NCBI RefSeq assembly: GCF_001949145.1
Contig: NW_019091480.1
Span: 808,555 to 825,429 of the forward strand
Direction of reading: 5' to 3'
From: Acanthaster planci
Taxonomy: Eukaryota > Echinodermata > Asteroidea > Valvatida > Acanthasteridae
Length of the DNA stretch: 16,875 nt
Part shown: piece by piece, positions 9,801 through 16,332 of the stretch
Layout: every line of letters begins with the position of its first letter
Numbering within the stretch: the stretch's first letter is position 1
The notes under the pieces: generated by a model
Told to the model about the DNA's origin: nothing
Seen by the model: only the letters and a program-made list of their open reading frames with translations
The model's database searches: none
Program-made: the position numbers and the translations under genes

Positions 9801-11063
9801 TTATTTCACTTTAGGCGGCAGGTACTTTTACTGTGATGTTTGGAAAAACTGCTACCTAGACTTCCTTCCAGAGCTTTAGCACTGCAAATTAAAGAATCAT
9901 TGTTAAGAGTAATCTTCACTGCACCTTAAACTTAGACCCAATCACAAGTACAGTTGGTTCTGCACATTAGCTACAAAGCACCGTGGGAAGGTATAAAAGA
10001 AAGGCAATATCTGTAGTCAGAACCCTGCTGACTTGGTAGATTTTCGGCCTTAAACTGGCAATTGCTTTTAGTGTGACTAATGATGTAGGTGCCACTCATT
10101 TTAATAGACAAATCCAGCGACTTTTGTCACAAGACGTTCATGATGGCCCCCGTCCATGGTGGAGAGTGCTGCCTTAGGTTTTATTTGGGACATCTGTGGC
10201 ATGTTTGTTAAGTTCAGTAGTTATCACAGTGCCCTTTGTCATTGGTGGGGGCCACTTGGAATGTCTAGTGATAGTGTAACCGTGGTCATTGGATTTTTTT
10301 TCTGTAACCACATGTGCACCAGTGGGCATTGCATTCGGTAAGGAGTGGTCCTCATCTCATGTGGACCCACGTGCTCAAATATGGTGCCTTGTGGTGACCA
10401 GTGGAGAGCCAGGTTGAAAGGGTATTCACAAGGAAATCCTAAAGATGACCAGGTCTCCACAACGATTTCACAAAATTAACACTTTGGAAATAATTCACAA
10501 AAGAGACATTTATGTATGGCAAGTAGAATCACCAGTGTGCACAATAACCAACGCTGTCTTGGAAAGTCTTCGTGCTTTGTGTTGCTGGGACAGATATTCA
10601 GTAATTATGTTTTCTTCCTTGCGTTAGAAAGGGCAAACTGTACCCTTGGTTTTGAGGTGTCGATCGACATGCTAATGAAATAGACATTTATTCACTCTGT
10701 ACACGATTCTGTTGAATGGTCTCGGCACAACAGTGGCTCTGCCTGCAACGGACTTTACTTTGTTCGGTTGGGACTCGCATATCAAATCTAACAGTATTTC
10801 AAATCTTTCAAAACTAATAGCACGTATGCCTTTCACGTTCGCATAAAACTGTTGGGCCATTCTTTCGATCACACGGGCACGATTTATATGACTTTCCACG
10901 TGGTAAGTAACAAGTCCGTCATGAGGTTTTTGGTCTCATTTTTATCTGTGACGCAGGAAGTGTACCAAACTTGGAGTCTCACCTCGCCCAGTTCAACGCG
11001 GGTCGTCGCTCACCGCGATCACTCAGACCGGCCATCAGCAGAAGCGATAGCTCGCATAAGTGA
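783..11063 (+). CDS. KIF25: Kinesin-14-like motor protein, KIF25 orthologue (5' partial, eleven exons, one frameshift)
   Basis: Exons are 783-887, 1988-2055, 2223-2297, 2667-2824, 4344-4508, 5287-5492, 5771-5968, 6512-6667, 7417-7578, 7954-8022 and 10957-11063. The spliced product has, in order, the neck-motor junction [14 protein letters not shown]-loop GQTGSGKT (2692-2715), VEIYNNDI, switch I SSRSH (5375-5389), switch II DLAGSE (5944-5961), the helix [30 protein letters not shown] and a short Ser/Arg-rich tail. The wording around the P-loop, the HCR-RP start and the [10 protein letters not shown]-like end match human KIF25 as I remember it. KIF25 is described as a minus-end-directed, kinesin-14-type motor that restrains premature centrosome separation; this is family knowledge and is not shown here. 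Total exon length is 1469 nt. One base is missing in exon 2667-2824, just after the P-loop, and restoring the count gives 489 residues from the first recognised exon. Upstream coiled-coil and start exons are not visible. Confidence 0.9.
888..1987 (+). other. KIF25 intron (1.1 kb), no gene recognised
   Basis: AT-rich intron from GTAAGT to the acceptor at 1986-1987. It contains ACATGTA words and short A/T runs. Open frames here are short and lack family motifs, splice signals or coding-like composition. Confidence 0.7.
1988..2055 (+). CDS. KIF25: KIF25 exon b
   Basis: Acceptor GGACAG, donor CG|GTAAGT. It encodes [10 protein letters not shown] through NKTFEFE plus two bases of the next Arg codon. 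It continues exon a directly as IIDD-ENLAV, matching the kinesin beta-strand pair that precedes the F-x-F-[DE]-[RK]-V-[FY] motif. Phase 0 in, phase 2 out. Confidence 0.9.
2223..2297 (+). CDS. KIF25: KIF25 exon c
   Basis: Follows TTTTTAG and ends GATGG|GTAAGA. It encodes [16 protein letters not shown] and then [10 protein letters not shown], the motor helix that precedes the P-loop. The split Arg and Gly codons join correctly with the exons on either side. [10 protein letters not shown] is the wording that points to KIF25 rather than other kinesin-14s. Confidence 0.93.
2667..2824 (+). CDS. KIF25: KIF25 exon d: P-loop exon with a frameshift
   Basis: Starts after CGGCCCAG and ends TTCAG|GTAAAA. 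The first part reads [21 protein letters not shown] in one frame, with the ATP-binding P-loop at 2692-2715, then meets TAG at 2770-2772. The second part, from about 2730, reads in another frame as [17 protein letters not shown], then [10 protein letters not shown], which matches the GIIPR-x-x-EE-x-F segment expected next in kinesins and keeps the phase needed by exon e. The change of frame lies between about 2728 and 2757 and corresponds to one missing base. No GT-AG intron short enough to explain it restores the frame. Confidence 0.9.
2825..4343 (+). other. KIF25 intron (1.5 kb) with transposon-like debris
   Basis: The exons on either side join without missing residues, so this whole stretch is intronic. 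It contains a 7-bp inverted repeat TACTCGC/GCGAGTA at 3007-3026, two related stretches near 3030-3130 and 3270-3400 (shared words such as GGGTGC, GGAGTAT and TCTTG), and a block at 3420-4200 described separately. Confidence 0.6.
3420..4200. mobile_element. Probable decayed mobile element or retro-inserted fragment inside a KIF25 intron
   Basis: The block starts with a direct duplication of CGTTCCGATTT (about 3430 and 3490). It contains two coding-like pieces on the + strand in different frames. About 3724-3832 reads with [19 protein letters not shown]. About 3940-4100 reads with [18 protein letters not shown] and ends at TAG 4098-4100. An AGGGCGCTATT word at 3571-3582 resembles those in other elements of this window. 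Both pieces have coding-like residue use, but I cannot place them in a family and neither can be a KIF25 exon. No terminal repeats or target-site duplication were found. Confidence 0.4.
4344..4508 (+). CDS. KIF25: KIF25 exon e
   Basis: A strong polypyrimidine tract and CTGCAG precede it; the donor is CAGAG|GTATAA. It encodes [30 protein letters not shown] in segments, carrying the kinesin motif V-S-[VF]-x-E-I-Y-N-[DN]-x-[IV]-x-D-L-L. It continues exon d as EMF-R-LIEEK with no room for an exon between them. Phase 2 in and phase 2 out. Confidence 0.95.
4509..5286 (+). other. KIF25 intron, AT-rich, with a hairpin
   Basis: No coding exon is recognised. A hairpin-forming inverted repeat lies at 5086-5134. 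The flanking words AAGGTCCTTA (about 5000) and TAAGGACCTT (about 5189) are themselves complementary, so a small non-autonomous element is possible. Confidence 0.5.
5086..5134. repeat. Inverted repeat / hairpin
   Basis: AATAAATAAAAGTGAAACAGA pairs with TCTGTTTCAATACTTTATTT, apart from a two-base bulge and a mismatch, around a TGTTG loop. In an intron it may be a fold-back element core. Pairing was read by eye. Confidence 0.6.
5287..5492 (+). CDS. KIF25: KIF25 exon f: switch I
   Basis: Acceptor TTTAACAG, donor CCAG|GTGGGT. It encodes the helix [19 protein letters not shown], then [15 protein letters not shown] with switch I SSRSH at 5375-5389, then a Pro/Ser/Thr-rich stretch ([19 protein letters not shown]). 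The canonical kinesin Asn of N-x-x-S-S-R-S-H is His here (5372-5374 is the third residue, His at 5366-5368 the first). The Pro/Ser-rich part starts an enlarged loop that continues in the next exon. Confidence 0.94.
5771..5968 (+). CDS. KIF25: KIF25 exon g: loop insert and switch II
   Basis: Acceptor TTCACAG, donor GTGG|GTGAGT. The first two-thirds is a low-complexity linker rich in Ser, Gln, Pro and Val. It leads into [16 protein letters not shown], which carries switch II DLAGSE at 5944-5961. Base composition is noticeably more G/C-rich than the introns, as expected of coding DNA here. Phase 1 in and phase 1 out. Confidence 0.95.
5969..6511 (+). other. KIF25 intron, nothing coding seen
   Basis: A 543-nt intron between exons g and h. 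The one structured spot is ATGGGTCC at 6115-6122, matched by GGACCCAT at 6135-6142, an 8-bp stem with a 12-base loop. Confidence 0.6.
6512..6667 (+). CDS. KIF25: KIF25 exon h: microtubule-binding helix alpha-4 region
   Basis: Follows TTGTCCAG and ends ATAG|GTAGGT. It encodes [32 protein letters not shown] in continuous frame and [16 protein letters not shown] (PYRNSRLT at 6622-6645). Helix alpha-4 and the Y-R-[DN]-S-[KR]-L-T motif are invariant landmarks of kinesin motors. It continues switch II as [15 protein letters not shown]. Confidence 0.96.
6668..7416 (+). other. KIF25 intron, nothing coding seen
   Basis: A 749-nt AT-rich intron between exons h and i. The short open frames at either end are read-through of the neighbouring exons. 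No repeats or RNA structure stood out. Confidence 0.6.
7417..7578 (+). CDS. KIF25: KIF25 exon i: end of motor domain
   Basis: Acceptor TGTGCAG. It encodes [38 protein letters not shown], then a basic Ser-rich start of the tail ([16 protein letters not shown]). This is the closing strand and helix of the kinesin motor, and the end resembles human KIF25. I place the donor at AGCA|GTAATA because it joins in frame to 7954. The frame also stays open past this donor to a TGA at 7818-7820, so intron retention would give a different 80-residue tail. Confidence 0.9.
7608..7736. mobile_element. Candidate fold-back (MITE-like) element just after a KIF25 exon
   Basis: The left arm (about 7608-7663, ending GTTGCTTCAACCC) is an imperfect inverted copy of the right arm (7687-7736, starting GGGTTGAAGTACAAC and including TTGTAGC and ATGCTGC words when reverse-complemented). 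The centre contains CTACTGCTTACTG. The element begins only about 30 nt after the donor of exon i. No target-site duplication was identified. Confidence 0.45.
7954..8022 (+). CDS. KIF25: KIF25 exon j: basic tail
   Basis: A 69-nt exon between TGTTACAG and A|GTAAGT, open in the phase set by exon i. It encodes a Ser/Arg-rich peptide with [19 protein letters not shown]. There are no conserved motifs, so the call rests on both splice sites, phase and position. Confidence 0.75.
8459..8970. repeat. Degenerate tandem repeat, about four copies of a 130-150-bp unit
   Basis: The word ATTCATTCTGCTTGGGATGG and its variants recur near 8461, 8614, 8742 and 8888. Other words recur in the same order: GATAATC, AATCAGTTTTCTGTTG-C/T-TACAAT, and ACCACCCAGGCAAATTTTGGAGGAT or close variants. 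Spacing is about 152, 128 and 147 bp. The copies are strongly diverged, so the duplications look old. Confidence 0.75.
9119..9301. mobile_element. MITE-like element with terminal inverted repeats
   Basis: GGGCCGAGTTTCACAAGC at 9119-9136 is matched by GCTTTGTGAAATGGGCCC at 9284-9301, whose reverse complement is GGGCCCATTTCACAAAGC. The element is 183 bp, non-coding, and contains several CTTAG/CTAAG words inside. GGGCC-TTTCACAAAGC ends are common on short non-autonomous elements in marine animals as I recall. A target-site duplication is not clear. Confidence 0.65.
9581..9690. mobile_element. 110-bp fold-back element with GGAGGGCGCTATTT arms
   Basis: AAGTGTGGCGGACACAAAAG followed by GAGGGCGCTATTT at the left end is matched, inverted, by AAATAGTGCCCTCC then CTTCACACTT at the right end. 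The arms are about 33 nt with roughly seven mismatches. The middle is non-coding. A related AGGGCGCTATT word occurs at 3571-3582. Confidence 0.65.
10672..10899 (-). other. Orphan 75-codon ORF, antisense in the last KIF25 intron
   Basis: An open frame with coding-like residue use, including [19 protein letters not shown] and [15 protein letters not shown]. Phe/Leu-rich wording of the type [12 protein letters not shown] is seen near the start of some transposases, but the similarity is too short to assign a family. No promoter or partner exon was found. It could be a transposon fragment or chance. Confidence 0.25.
10957..11063 (+). CDS. KIF25: KIF25 terminal exon k with stop codon
   Basis: Acceptor GTGACGCAG, open in the required phase for 35 codons, then TGA at 11061-11063. 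The peptide is Ser/Arg-rich (for example [18 protein letters not shown]), in keeping with exon j. A polyadenylation signal follows 117 nt after the stop. The 2.9-kb intron before it could hide another phase-1 exon that I did not recognise. Confidence 0.7.
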
Positions 11064-11179
11064 ATTCCTCACACAACGTAGGAATATGAGTCAACAGGGA
11101 CTCAGGGGGGTCGAGCAAGTATCAGTCTTTGTCTCATAACAGCACTTTGAGCCACCTGCCATAGACAGTAAACACTTAG

Positions 11180-11185
11180 AATAAA
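11180..11185 (+). terminator. Polyadenylation signal AATAAA for KIF25
   Basis: AATAAA lies 117 nt after the proposed KIF25 stop codon and is followed by a T-rich stretch (GTTTTTTCTTGTTAATG), the usual arrangement for 3' end cleavage. Confidence 0.6.
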
Positions 11186-11248
11186 CATTGTTTTTTCTTG
11201 TTAATGTTATTCTTCAATCTTAGATCGATAGATGCAGAAACGCCCAGT

Positions 11249-11254
11249 AATAAA
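11249..11254 (+). terminator. Second AATAAA, alternative KIF25 polyadenylation signal
   Basis: A second hexamer, within AGTAATAAAATCC, lies 64 nt after the end of the first. It could serve as an alternative cleavage signal. A further AATAAA occurs near 11618. Confidence 0.4.
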
Positions 11255-11981
11255 ATCCCTTCATTTAACTCGACAATTTGCCCTACGTAGATGAAGGTCC
11301 AAGATCCAGAGCCCAAATTATTTATTTACAAATTTTATGTGTATAACTTTCTTCATATCCGTCCTTACAATGTTTTCAAAACACTAATTTGTACTAAGCA
11401 GTTTTCAACGAAATATTTAAAAATGTATCATGAGCAATGTGTATATTCTGTATCTAATCAACTTATACGTAGAATGGTTATAATGTGAAATTGCATACAT
11501 GCTCCTCACTTTGCTATTACCACGTTTGACCTAGTAGTGTTTTTCACCGACTATAAACTTGTAAGATATTTCGAGATACTTGAATATATTTTCACTTCTT
11601 TGCAGACATGTATTGAAATAAACGATAGTTTCACAAAATACTGTTTCAAAAATACATATACTGATGGTGTCTGTGGTTATTACTTTCGATATTCAGGCGT
11701 GTCAAGGTAGACCCCAATTTATAGCTTTAACATTCATCATGTCTTGTTTCAGTTGCGTTTATCAATACCGCCTGCCTCTTATTCGGTCAAAGATGTCTTT
11801 GAAGCGGACGCAGGTCCAGCTTCATGACAAATTGGGGTTATGATGAGATCTCCTTAAGTACGATCCTTTGCCACACTTGGCAGTCCCACTGGGACCTTCT
11901 CCGGTGAGGGTAGCCCTGTCCGTGAAAGCTACTCCAGTGTACCCAATATACATGTACATGTATATGCTTTGTTGTGTGGGC

Positions 11982-11987
11982 TTTATT
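11982..11987 (-). terminator. Possible polyadenylation signal for the BHMT-like gene
   Basis: TTTATT on the + strand reads AATAAA on the - strand, about 180 nt after the BHMT-like stop codon. Placement is reasonable; no transcript evidence is available. Confidence 0.45.
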
Positions 11988-12165
11988 GAAATGCACTGTC
12001 ATAAAAAGAAAATCATTAATGTATGCTTATACATGTACGGTACCAGACTGAGTTTAAGTGAACAATTTCCAGAAGACGTTTATCTTAGGAAATACACCTC
12101 AAAACAACTTGTCTTATTTCAACATGGTTCACCACAGATCATGACTGCAATTATTTCAGCGGCAA

Positions 12166-12455
12166 TTACTCCACTTTGGGTATGATTTGGGCATATTTCA
12201 TCTTGGATTCTTGGCCAAGTGAGGGTAATTTATCGTCTTTTCCCAAGAGCCAGTGCTTATTGAGGTCTGGCGTGTAGCGGGAGGCCGGCGGCTTGCGGCC
12301 CAGACTCTCGGCCAGGCTTCGGGTGAGGTGAGCCGAGTTGCCGCAACACAGACCCACGTACTTGATGCCCAGTTCCTGGACTCGCTTACCAAAGTCGTGG
12401 ATGTCCTTACGGTTACACTGGATACAGTCCAGATTCACAGGGAACAATGGCTCAC
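12166..12455 (-). CDS. BHMT: BHMT-like terminal exon: zinc Cys-Cys and C-terminus
   Basis: Acceptor GTTGTATAG, stop TAA at 12168-12166. It encodes GEPLFPVNLDCIQCNRKDI, FGKRVQELGIKYVGLCCG, then NSAHLTRSLAESLGRKPPAS, and ends QIIPKVE. The adjacent cysteines at 12343-12348 are the second and third zinc ligands. The GRKPPASRY-x-P-D-x-x-K-H string is typical of the bacterial-type branch. The exon has high G/C. Confidence 0.93.
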
Positions 12456-14241
12456 CTATACAACAAATTTCGACACTTAAAACCATGTCTGGAAATCTAC
12501 GGAAATATAAAGGACTTCAAGCATCATGCTGAAAAAGACGAACAGAGACCTGCTTGAAAACATTGTCAGAAATCGATGTAGTGGATTCATGTATTTACAT
12601 CATTGCGAGCGCCCATTAGATCAATTTCATCTCTAAACCACGTGGTGTAGGCCTAATACTATTTCGCGTATAATGAGAACTCAAAATGATGATGTCAAGA
12701 GAAAACTGAAAAGCTTTAAAATACCTGAAATAGGGTCAATAGAAGAAATGAAATTGGGGTGTTCCTTGGTGGTTCGGTAAGTCACTGGTACTGCAGCAAT
12801 AGGCACCTGTGTTAGTGAAGGAAAAATTGAAAATAAGATCTAACAAAATGTGCATAATAAATATCTGCGCCTCGCGCCCCATGCAAGTTTCTGTCCAGGA
12901 AATGCCGCCCTCACACTCGTGTGGAAAGGCCAGGTAAAGACCTCAATGTATGTCTAATTTAAACTTCTTTAAAATGAAAATAAAAAAGAACAAGGAATCA
13001 GGAATTTTTAATCTACGACCAAACACTAGTTTTCTTCCCAATATCTTCCAACTGTTGTTTAATTCAGCTGGGACAAGTGTGATAAAAATTAAGGAAAATA
13101 TTGAAGTTGATACTCTGAATTTTTCATGCGACAGGAAAGTCCCTCAAAGTTTTTGGCCACGAAAGACGTTTCGGAATTTTCGTTTTCTGCTTAGGGAATT
13201 GGGAGGTGATCGAGTTTTGCAGGAAATGCAACTTGGTCTTAGAAAGCTATAAGGGTCAAAATCAGGCGCAGAATTGCGGGGAGGAGACTGGGGTCAACCC
13301 CCTTTGATTTCAAATTATTTCTCATCAGCAGCATTTGTCTACAAGTTCAAAAGCTCTCCAAAATCATAAATCCTGCGTTGTTATTACTGACTGAGGACAA
13401 AACAAATGGATTAACTAGCTTCAACAAAGGACACAAATACAGCCTCCCCCCCCCCAAAAAAAAATATTCCCCAAGCAAAAATATCCTGGTTTAGCCACTG
13501 CTGATTCCAACAGATGTCGTAGTCATAACTCACCTTGCAAACTTTGACAGCTTTCTCCAGAATGGGCAGCATGGTGGCCGGTCCCCGTGTGCAGTTCAAC
13601 CCCACCACGTCAGCCCCAGCGTCCGCTAGTCGGTTGAACGCCTCGTTGTACTTCACGCCGTCCATAGTCGCTGGCTTTCCGTCCACCAGACCCTGGTGAC
13701 TGGTCAGCGTTACAACGCAGGGTATATCTGCGTGGTGCGATCATATTGATCATAATTTACATCATCATGATACATCATCATGATAAGGAGTGCAAAGGCT
13801 AAAGCCTTTATTTAGCTGTACAACTACATGTACCTGGAACTCGGAAGTCCCTATTTCACAAATTCCCAACGAGAGCATGAAACTCTTTTCCTAGGTAATG
13901 TACGAGATATGACAGAAGAGTATTATACTGCCACACATCTACCAATATTTTCACTACTAGTTTCTGGTACATGATAGTTTCAAGTACATACGAGATATGA
14001 GAAACTATCACGGACGGACGTGAATTTTTTTTCTATGTGCTCGGTATTTTGTTTCCGTAATATGCGGCCTCCACATGACAGTGATCAACTAAAAACACCA
14101 GAAAACGTTACACACATATTTCAACGCACCCTTTGCGAACTCCTTGCATGCCTGGGTGGCTAGTAACGCCTCACCAAAGTTATCGAAGGTTTCAGCTACA
14201 ACGTAGTCGGCACCTGCCTCGACAATCCACTCCAGTTGTTC
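12166..14241 (-). CDS. BHMT: Betaine-homocysteine S-methyltransferase-like enzyme (5' partial, four exons)
   Basis: Exons in transcript order are 14241-14130, 13727-13534, 12806-12725 and 12455-12166; all phases join. The product is the C-terminal part of a zinc-dependent homocysteine S-methyltransferase (S-methyl_trans family, TIM barrel), which in BHMT moves a methyl group from betaine to homocysteine to form methionine. Seen in order: AETFDNFGEALLA (its Glu corresponds to the active-site AEYF Glu of human BHMT), GADVVGLNCTRGPATM with the first zinc Cys at 13591-13593, VPVTYRTT, and VGLCCGNSAHLTRSLAE with the Cys pair at 12343-12348. About 224 codons are present. Roughly 100 N-terminal residues, including the DGG start of the barrel, are missing upstream. 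The C-terminus ends about 58 residues after the Cys pair, much shorter than vertebrate BHMT and like bacterial-type BHMTs. The methyl donor cannot be fixed from sequence alone. Confidence 0.88.
12725..12806 (-). CDS. BHMT: BHMT-like exon 3
   Basis: Acceptor CTAACACAG, donor TTTCAG|GTATTT. Its 27 codons plus one base encode VPIAAVPVTYRTTKEHPNF and SSIDPIS. It matches the A-A-[LV]-P-V-x-Y-R-T-T segment of bacterial-type BHMTs. It is too short to stand out as an ORF but fits in phase with both neighbours. Confidence 0.88.
12807..13533 (-). other. BHMT-like intron
   Basis: A 727-nt intron, AT-rich, with a C-run then A-run at about 13447-13465. A 100-codon + strand frame at 12950-13252 is rich in Asn, Lys and Phe, typical of AT-rich intron and without a family signature. 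Confidence 0.6.
13534..13727 (-). CDS. BHMT: BHMT-like exon 2: first zinc cysteine
   Basis: Acceptor CCACGCAG, donor TGCAAG|GTGAGT. It encodes DIPCVVTLTSHQG, YNEAFNRLADAGADVVGLNC and TRGPATMLPILEKAVKVCK, the Asp codon being split with the previous exon. GLNC corresponds to the GVNC zinc ligand of human BHMT. The exon is much more G/C-rich than the flanking introns. Confidence 0.94.
13728..14129 (-). other. BHMT-like intron with a short direct repeat
   Basis: A 402-nt intron. ACATCATCATGAT is repeated in tandem at about 13760-13785. Nothing coding was seen. Confidence 0.6.
14130..14241 (-). CDS. BHMT: BHMT-like exon 1 of those in the window
   Basis: On the - strand, acceptor CATTCTCAG and donor AAAGG|GTGCGT. 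It encodes EQLEWIVEAGADYVVAETF, then DNFGEALLATQACKEFAK, 37 codons plus one base. The V-[DE]-[AF]-x-x-A-E-[TY]-F pattern is diagnostic of the family. Phase 0 in, so an upstream coding exon is required. Confidence 0.9.
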
Positions 14242-14985
14242 CTGAGAATGGACAGATCGCCAGTGGTTTCTTCAGTGCAGCAGTAATCGGTATAAGGACC
14301 TATTTACACGGACAAGTCTTGAACAGAACTCCGCGCAATAAATATCGGGAATAATGATTCCTATGAAAATGTTCTGAGGGCTGAGACTAAAGATGAAAAT
14401 GAAGTATTCGTGAAATAATCGGCAGAAGTTTGAAGGTCCCCTCGAATTAGGGGAAGGGTGGTAGGGTGGGATCTATGGTAAATATCTGGTTTTGCCGCGA
14501 AATACGAATTTATCAACTTTTCTTAGAAATTAAACCACTTTAATGGTAAATTTGGGAATTTCCACGTTTCAATAGAGACTGTTTGAAAAATCTTAGAATT
14601 GAACAAAATCCTCACGCAAAAATCCTGAAATTAGCATTATAGGCTAATCTGACAAATCTCATCCCTGAATGTTTGCTCCTAGAGCAGGAAAACGGCCCAA
14701 CAGCAATTCTTCAGAAATATTGCGCTGCCACAGCGTGTTGTGGCCAATCAATTAAGGACTGGCCATAGAGCTGTGTTAAATTATATATATGTACAGTTCG
14801 ATGGGATTCAGAGGCATGATGGAGCGCTTCGTCGTTACATGTATGTCTTCGATTCCTCCCTTGGGTGTGCTCTCGATCTACAGTGGGGAGTCGGTAATTT
14901 CCACGCCGAATGCAGGGGTTTTCAAGTTGGTGTAAAGGGTCCGTGTACGCTTCGTTCATCCTTTTTTTCGACTTGAAAATGAAAC
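14242..14985. other. Sequence upstream of the first visible BHMT-like exon, no exon recognised
   Basis: It would be intron of the BHMT-like gene. I looked on the - strand for the DGG/ERRGY and AG-[AS]-[DN]-[IV] segments of the missing N-terminal part and found neither. Open frames at 14711-14976 on both strands lack family features. Confidence 0.5.
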
Positions 14986-15536
14986 TTAAACAAACAATAA
15001 GCCAAATCGTTTTCCTTTTTTATTTGCAAACAGAAAACGAAAATTAAAAAACACTCGTTTCTCGTTTTTCAATGAGAAAAAGAAAACCAAAGAAAAAGAC
15101 GAAGATGTTGTTTCTTGTTTTTCATGTTGAAAATAAAAAACAAAAAACAAAAGTGATATTGTTTGAAATGTTTGTTTGACTGCACACGTAATTTCGAGGA
15201 CTGAGGCGTCACAGACGTCTCTGAGCACTTCTCAAGATGAAATTTGCCTTTGAAAAAGATAGAAATTTCCTTGTGGGCTGCTCCTCCTTCTTTTACTTCA
15301 GAAGCAAGGAATTCCTTGTATTCCTCTAGTTCAGCCATGTTTGATTTGGTGGGTTACGGAGACGTTTCTTACATTACAAAATGACTATTTTTCATTTTCC
15401 AAAAATGGATCAATAAATTACTATGTTATTCGTTGTCACATTGAAAAAGAAAACAGAACGTGACTGTCATTTTTAGTTTTTAAGAATGAAAACCAGAAAC
15501 AACCTGTTTTTGTTTCATTTCTTAACTCGAAAAACG
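14986..15536. repeat. A/T-rich low-complexity tract of GAAAACGAAAA and CGTTTTTC words
   Basis: Purine-rich A-runs alternate with T-runs and recur as complementary words (for example TCGTTTTCC near 15007, GAAAACGAAAA near 15032, CTCGTTTTTC near 15061, CGAAAAACG at 15529-15536). The tract can fold back on itself extensively and ends in the assembly gap, as expected for sequence that is hard to assemble. The interval 15230-15360 inside it is less simple and holds the ORF below. Confidence 0.6.
15069..15338 (-). other. Orphan ORF with good start context, possible first exon or element fragment
   Basis: ATG in AAACATGG, a strong eukaryotic start context, opens 89 codons. The first 50 residues look genuine (MAELEEYKEFLASEVKEGG, then AHKEISIFFKGKF and KCSETSVTPQSSK); the rest runs into the low-complexity tract and is probably not coding. 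KEIS followed by a Ser-x-x-SV helix-like segment is loosely reminiscent of helix-turn-helix N-termini in some transposon-related proteins; this is a weak inference. It does not match the N-terminus expected for BHMT. Confidence 0.3.
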
Positions 15537-15587
15537 NNNNNNNNNNNNNNNNNNNNNNNNNNNNNNNNNNNNNNNNNNNNNNNNNNN
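15537..15587. other. Assembly gap (51 N)
   Basis: A run of N placed inside a low-complexity tract. The true gap size and content are unknown, and an exon or more repeat could be missing here. Confidence 0.98.
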
Positions 15588-16332
15588 CGCTATTGGAACT
15601 ATTTCGGTTTTTTTGGAAATACTACTTTTTCACTTTTCAGCAAAAAAATACAAAATAATTGACTAAACTAATGTGGTTTATCAGGTAAACCTCGCATTGA
15701 GGATTGTTGTACCGAGGATTCTGATAACTGACGTTTAAAAATTGCAATTTCAGAAATACGTGTGTTATTGTATCTGCTCAAAAAGTTTACGCGAGAATTT
15801 CCTAAAGAAGTTAAAGATAATTTTATACAGCAAATACTGAAAAGCTATATATTGATCAAACTAAAATGGAGTTTTCTCAATTAAACAATCAATACGTATT
15901 TCCGAAGACAATATTGCCTGCTTTTAAAGGCCCAAAGTGTAAAAGCACGTTAACAAGTAAAAAAACCTTTAAAAAAGAAGCAATTTATGAGAAATCTTCC
16001 CTTTTTCTTAGCAGTTGTTTTATTTTGTACAAATACTGAAATCCCCATTGCTCACAATAAATTCAATCTCAATGAAAGGTTTTCAAGATACAATATTGGT
16101 AATTTAGTAAATTTATACATCCAACAATAAAAATCACAGAAACACACCGATCTACATGTAAGTAACCGAGGGAATATATGTAGAAATAGAACATAAAATA
16201 CTGATAGGCTCAAAACGAAATGGGAGAGCATGAATGAGATCTTAGTTCGGGTCCTTCACATTTCAAAAAGAAAGGATCAGTACGTGAGCGATATACTAAA
16301 ACAGACACTCCCCTACTGAAACCAAAATGACC
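15588..16332. other. AT-rich non-coding stretch
   Basis: About 745 nt with no convincing ORF on either strand, several A and T runs and one ACATGTA word at about 16153. No RNA gene was recognised. Confidence 0.6.

Larger units (their letters stand above)
8023..10956 (+). other. Longest KIF25 intron (2.9 kb)
   Basis: It separates two Ser/Arg-rich tail exons. It contains the degenerate tandem repeat at 8459-8970, two inverted-repeat elements and an orphan - strand ORF, listed separately. The rest shows no coding signal. Confidence 0.6.
11064..12165. other. Intergenic region between convergent KIF25 and BHMT-like genes
   Basis: About 1.1 kb of AT-rich sequence holding the 3' ends of both genes. 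It has polyadenylation hexamers for each strand and ACATGTACATGTA words near 11951 and 12031. No further gene was recognised. Confidence 0.65.

Noticed and set aside
12198-12532. Other open frames on both strands over the BHMT-like terminal exon
   Set aside because: They are shadows of the G/C-rich real exon; only the frame with VGLCCG joins in phase to the other exons.
12950-13252. 100-codon + strand ORF in the BHMT-like intron
   Set aside because: Asn/Lys/Phe-rich composition from AT-rich DNA, no family motif, and it lies antisense within an intron.
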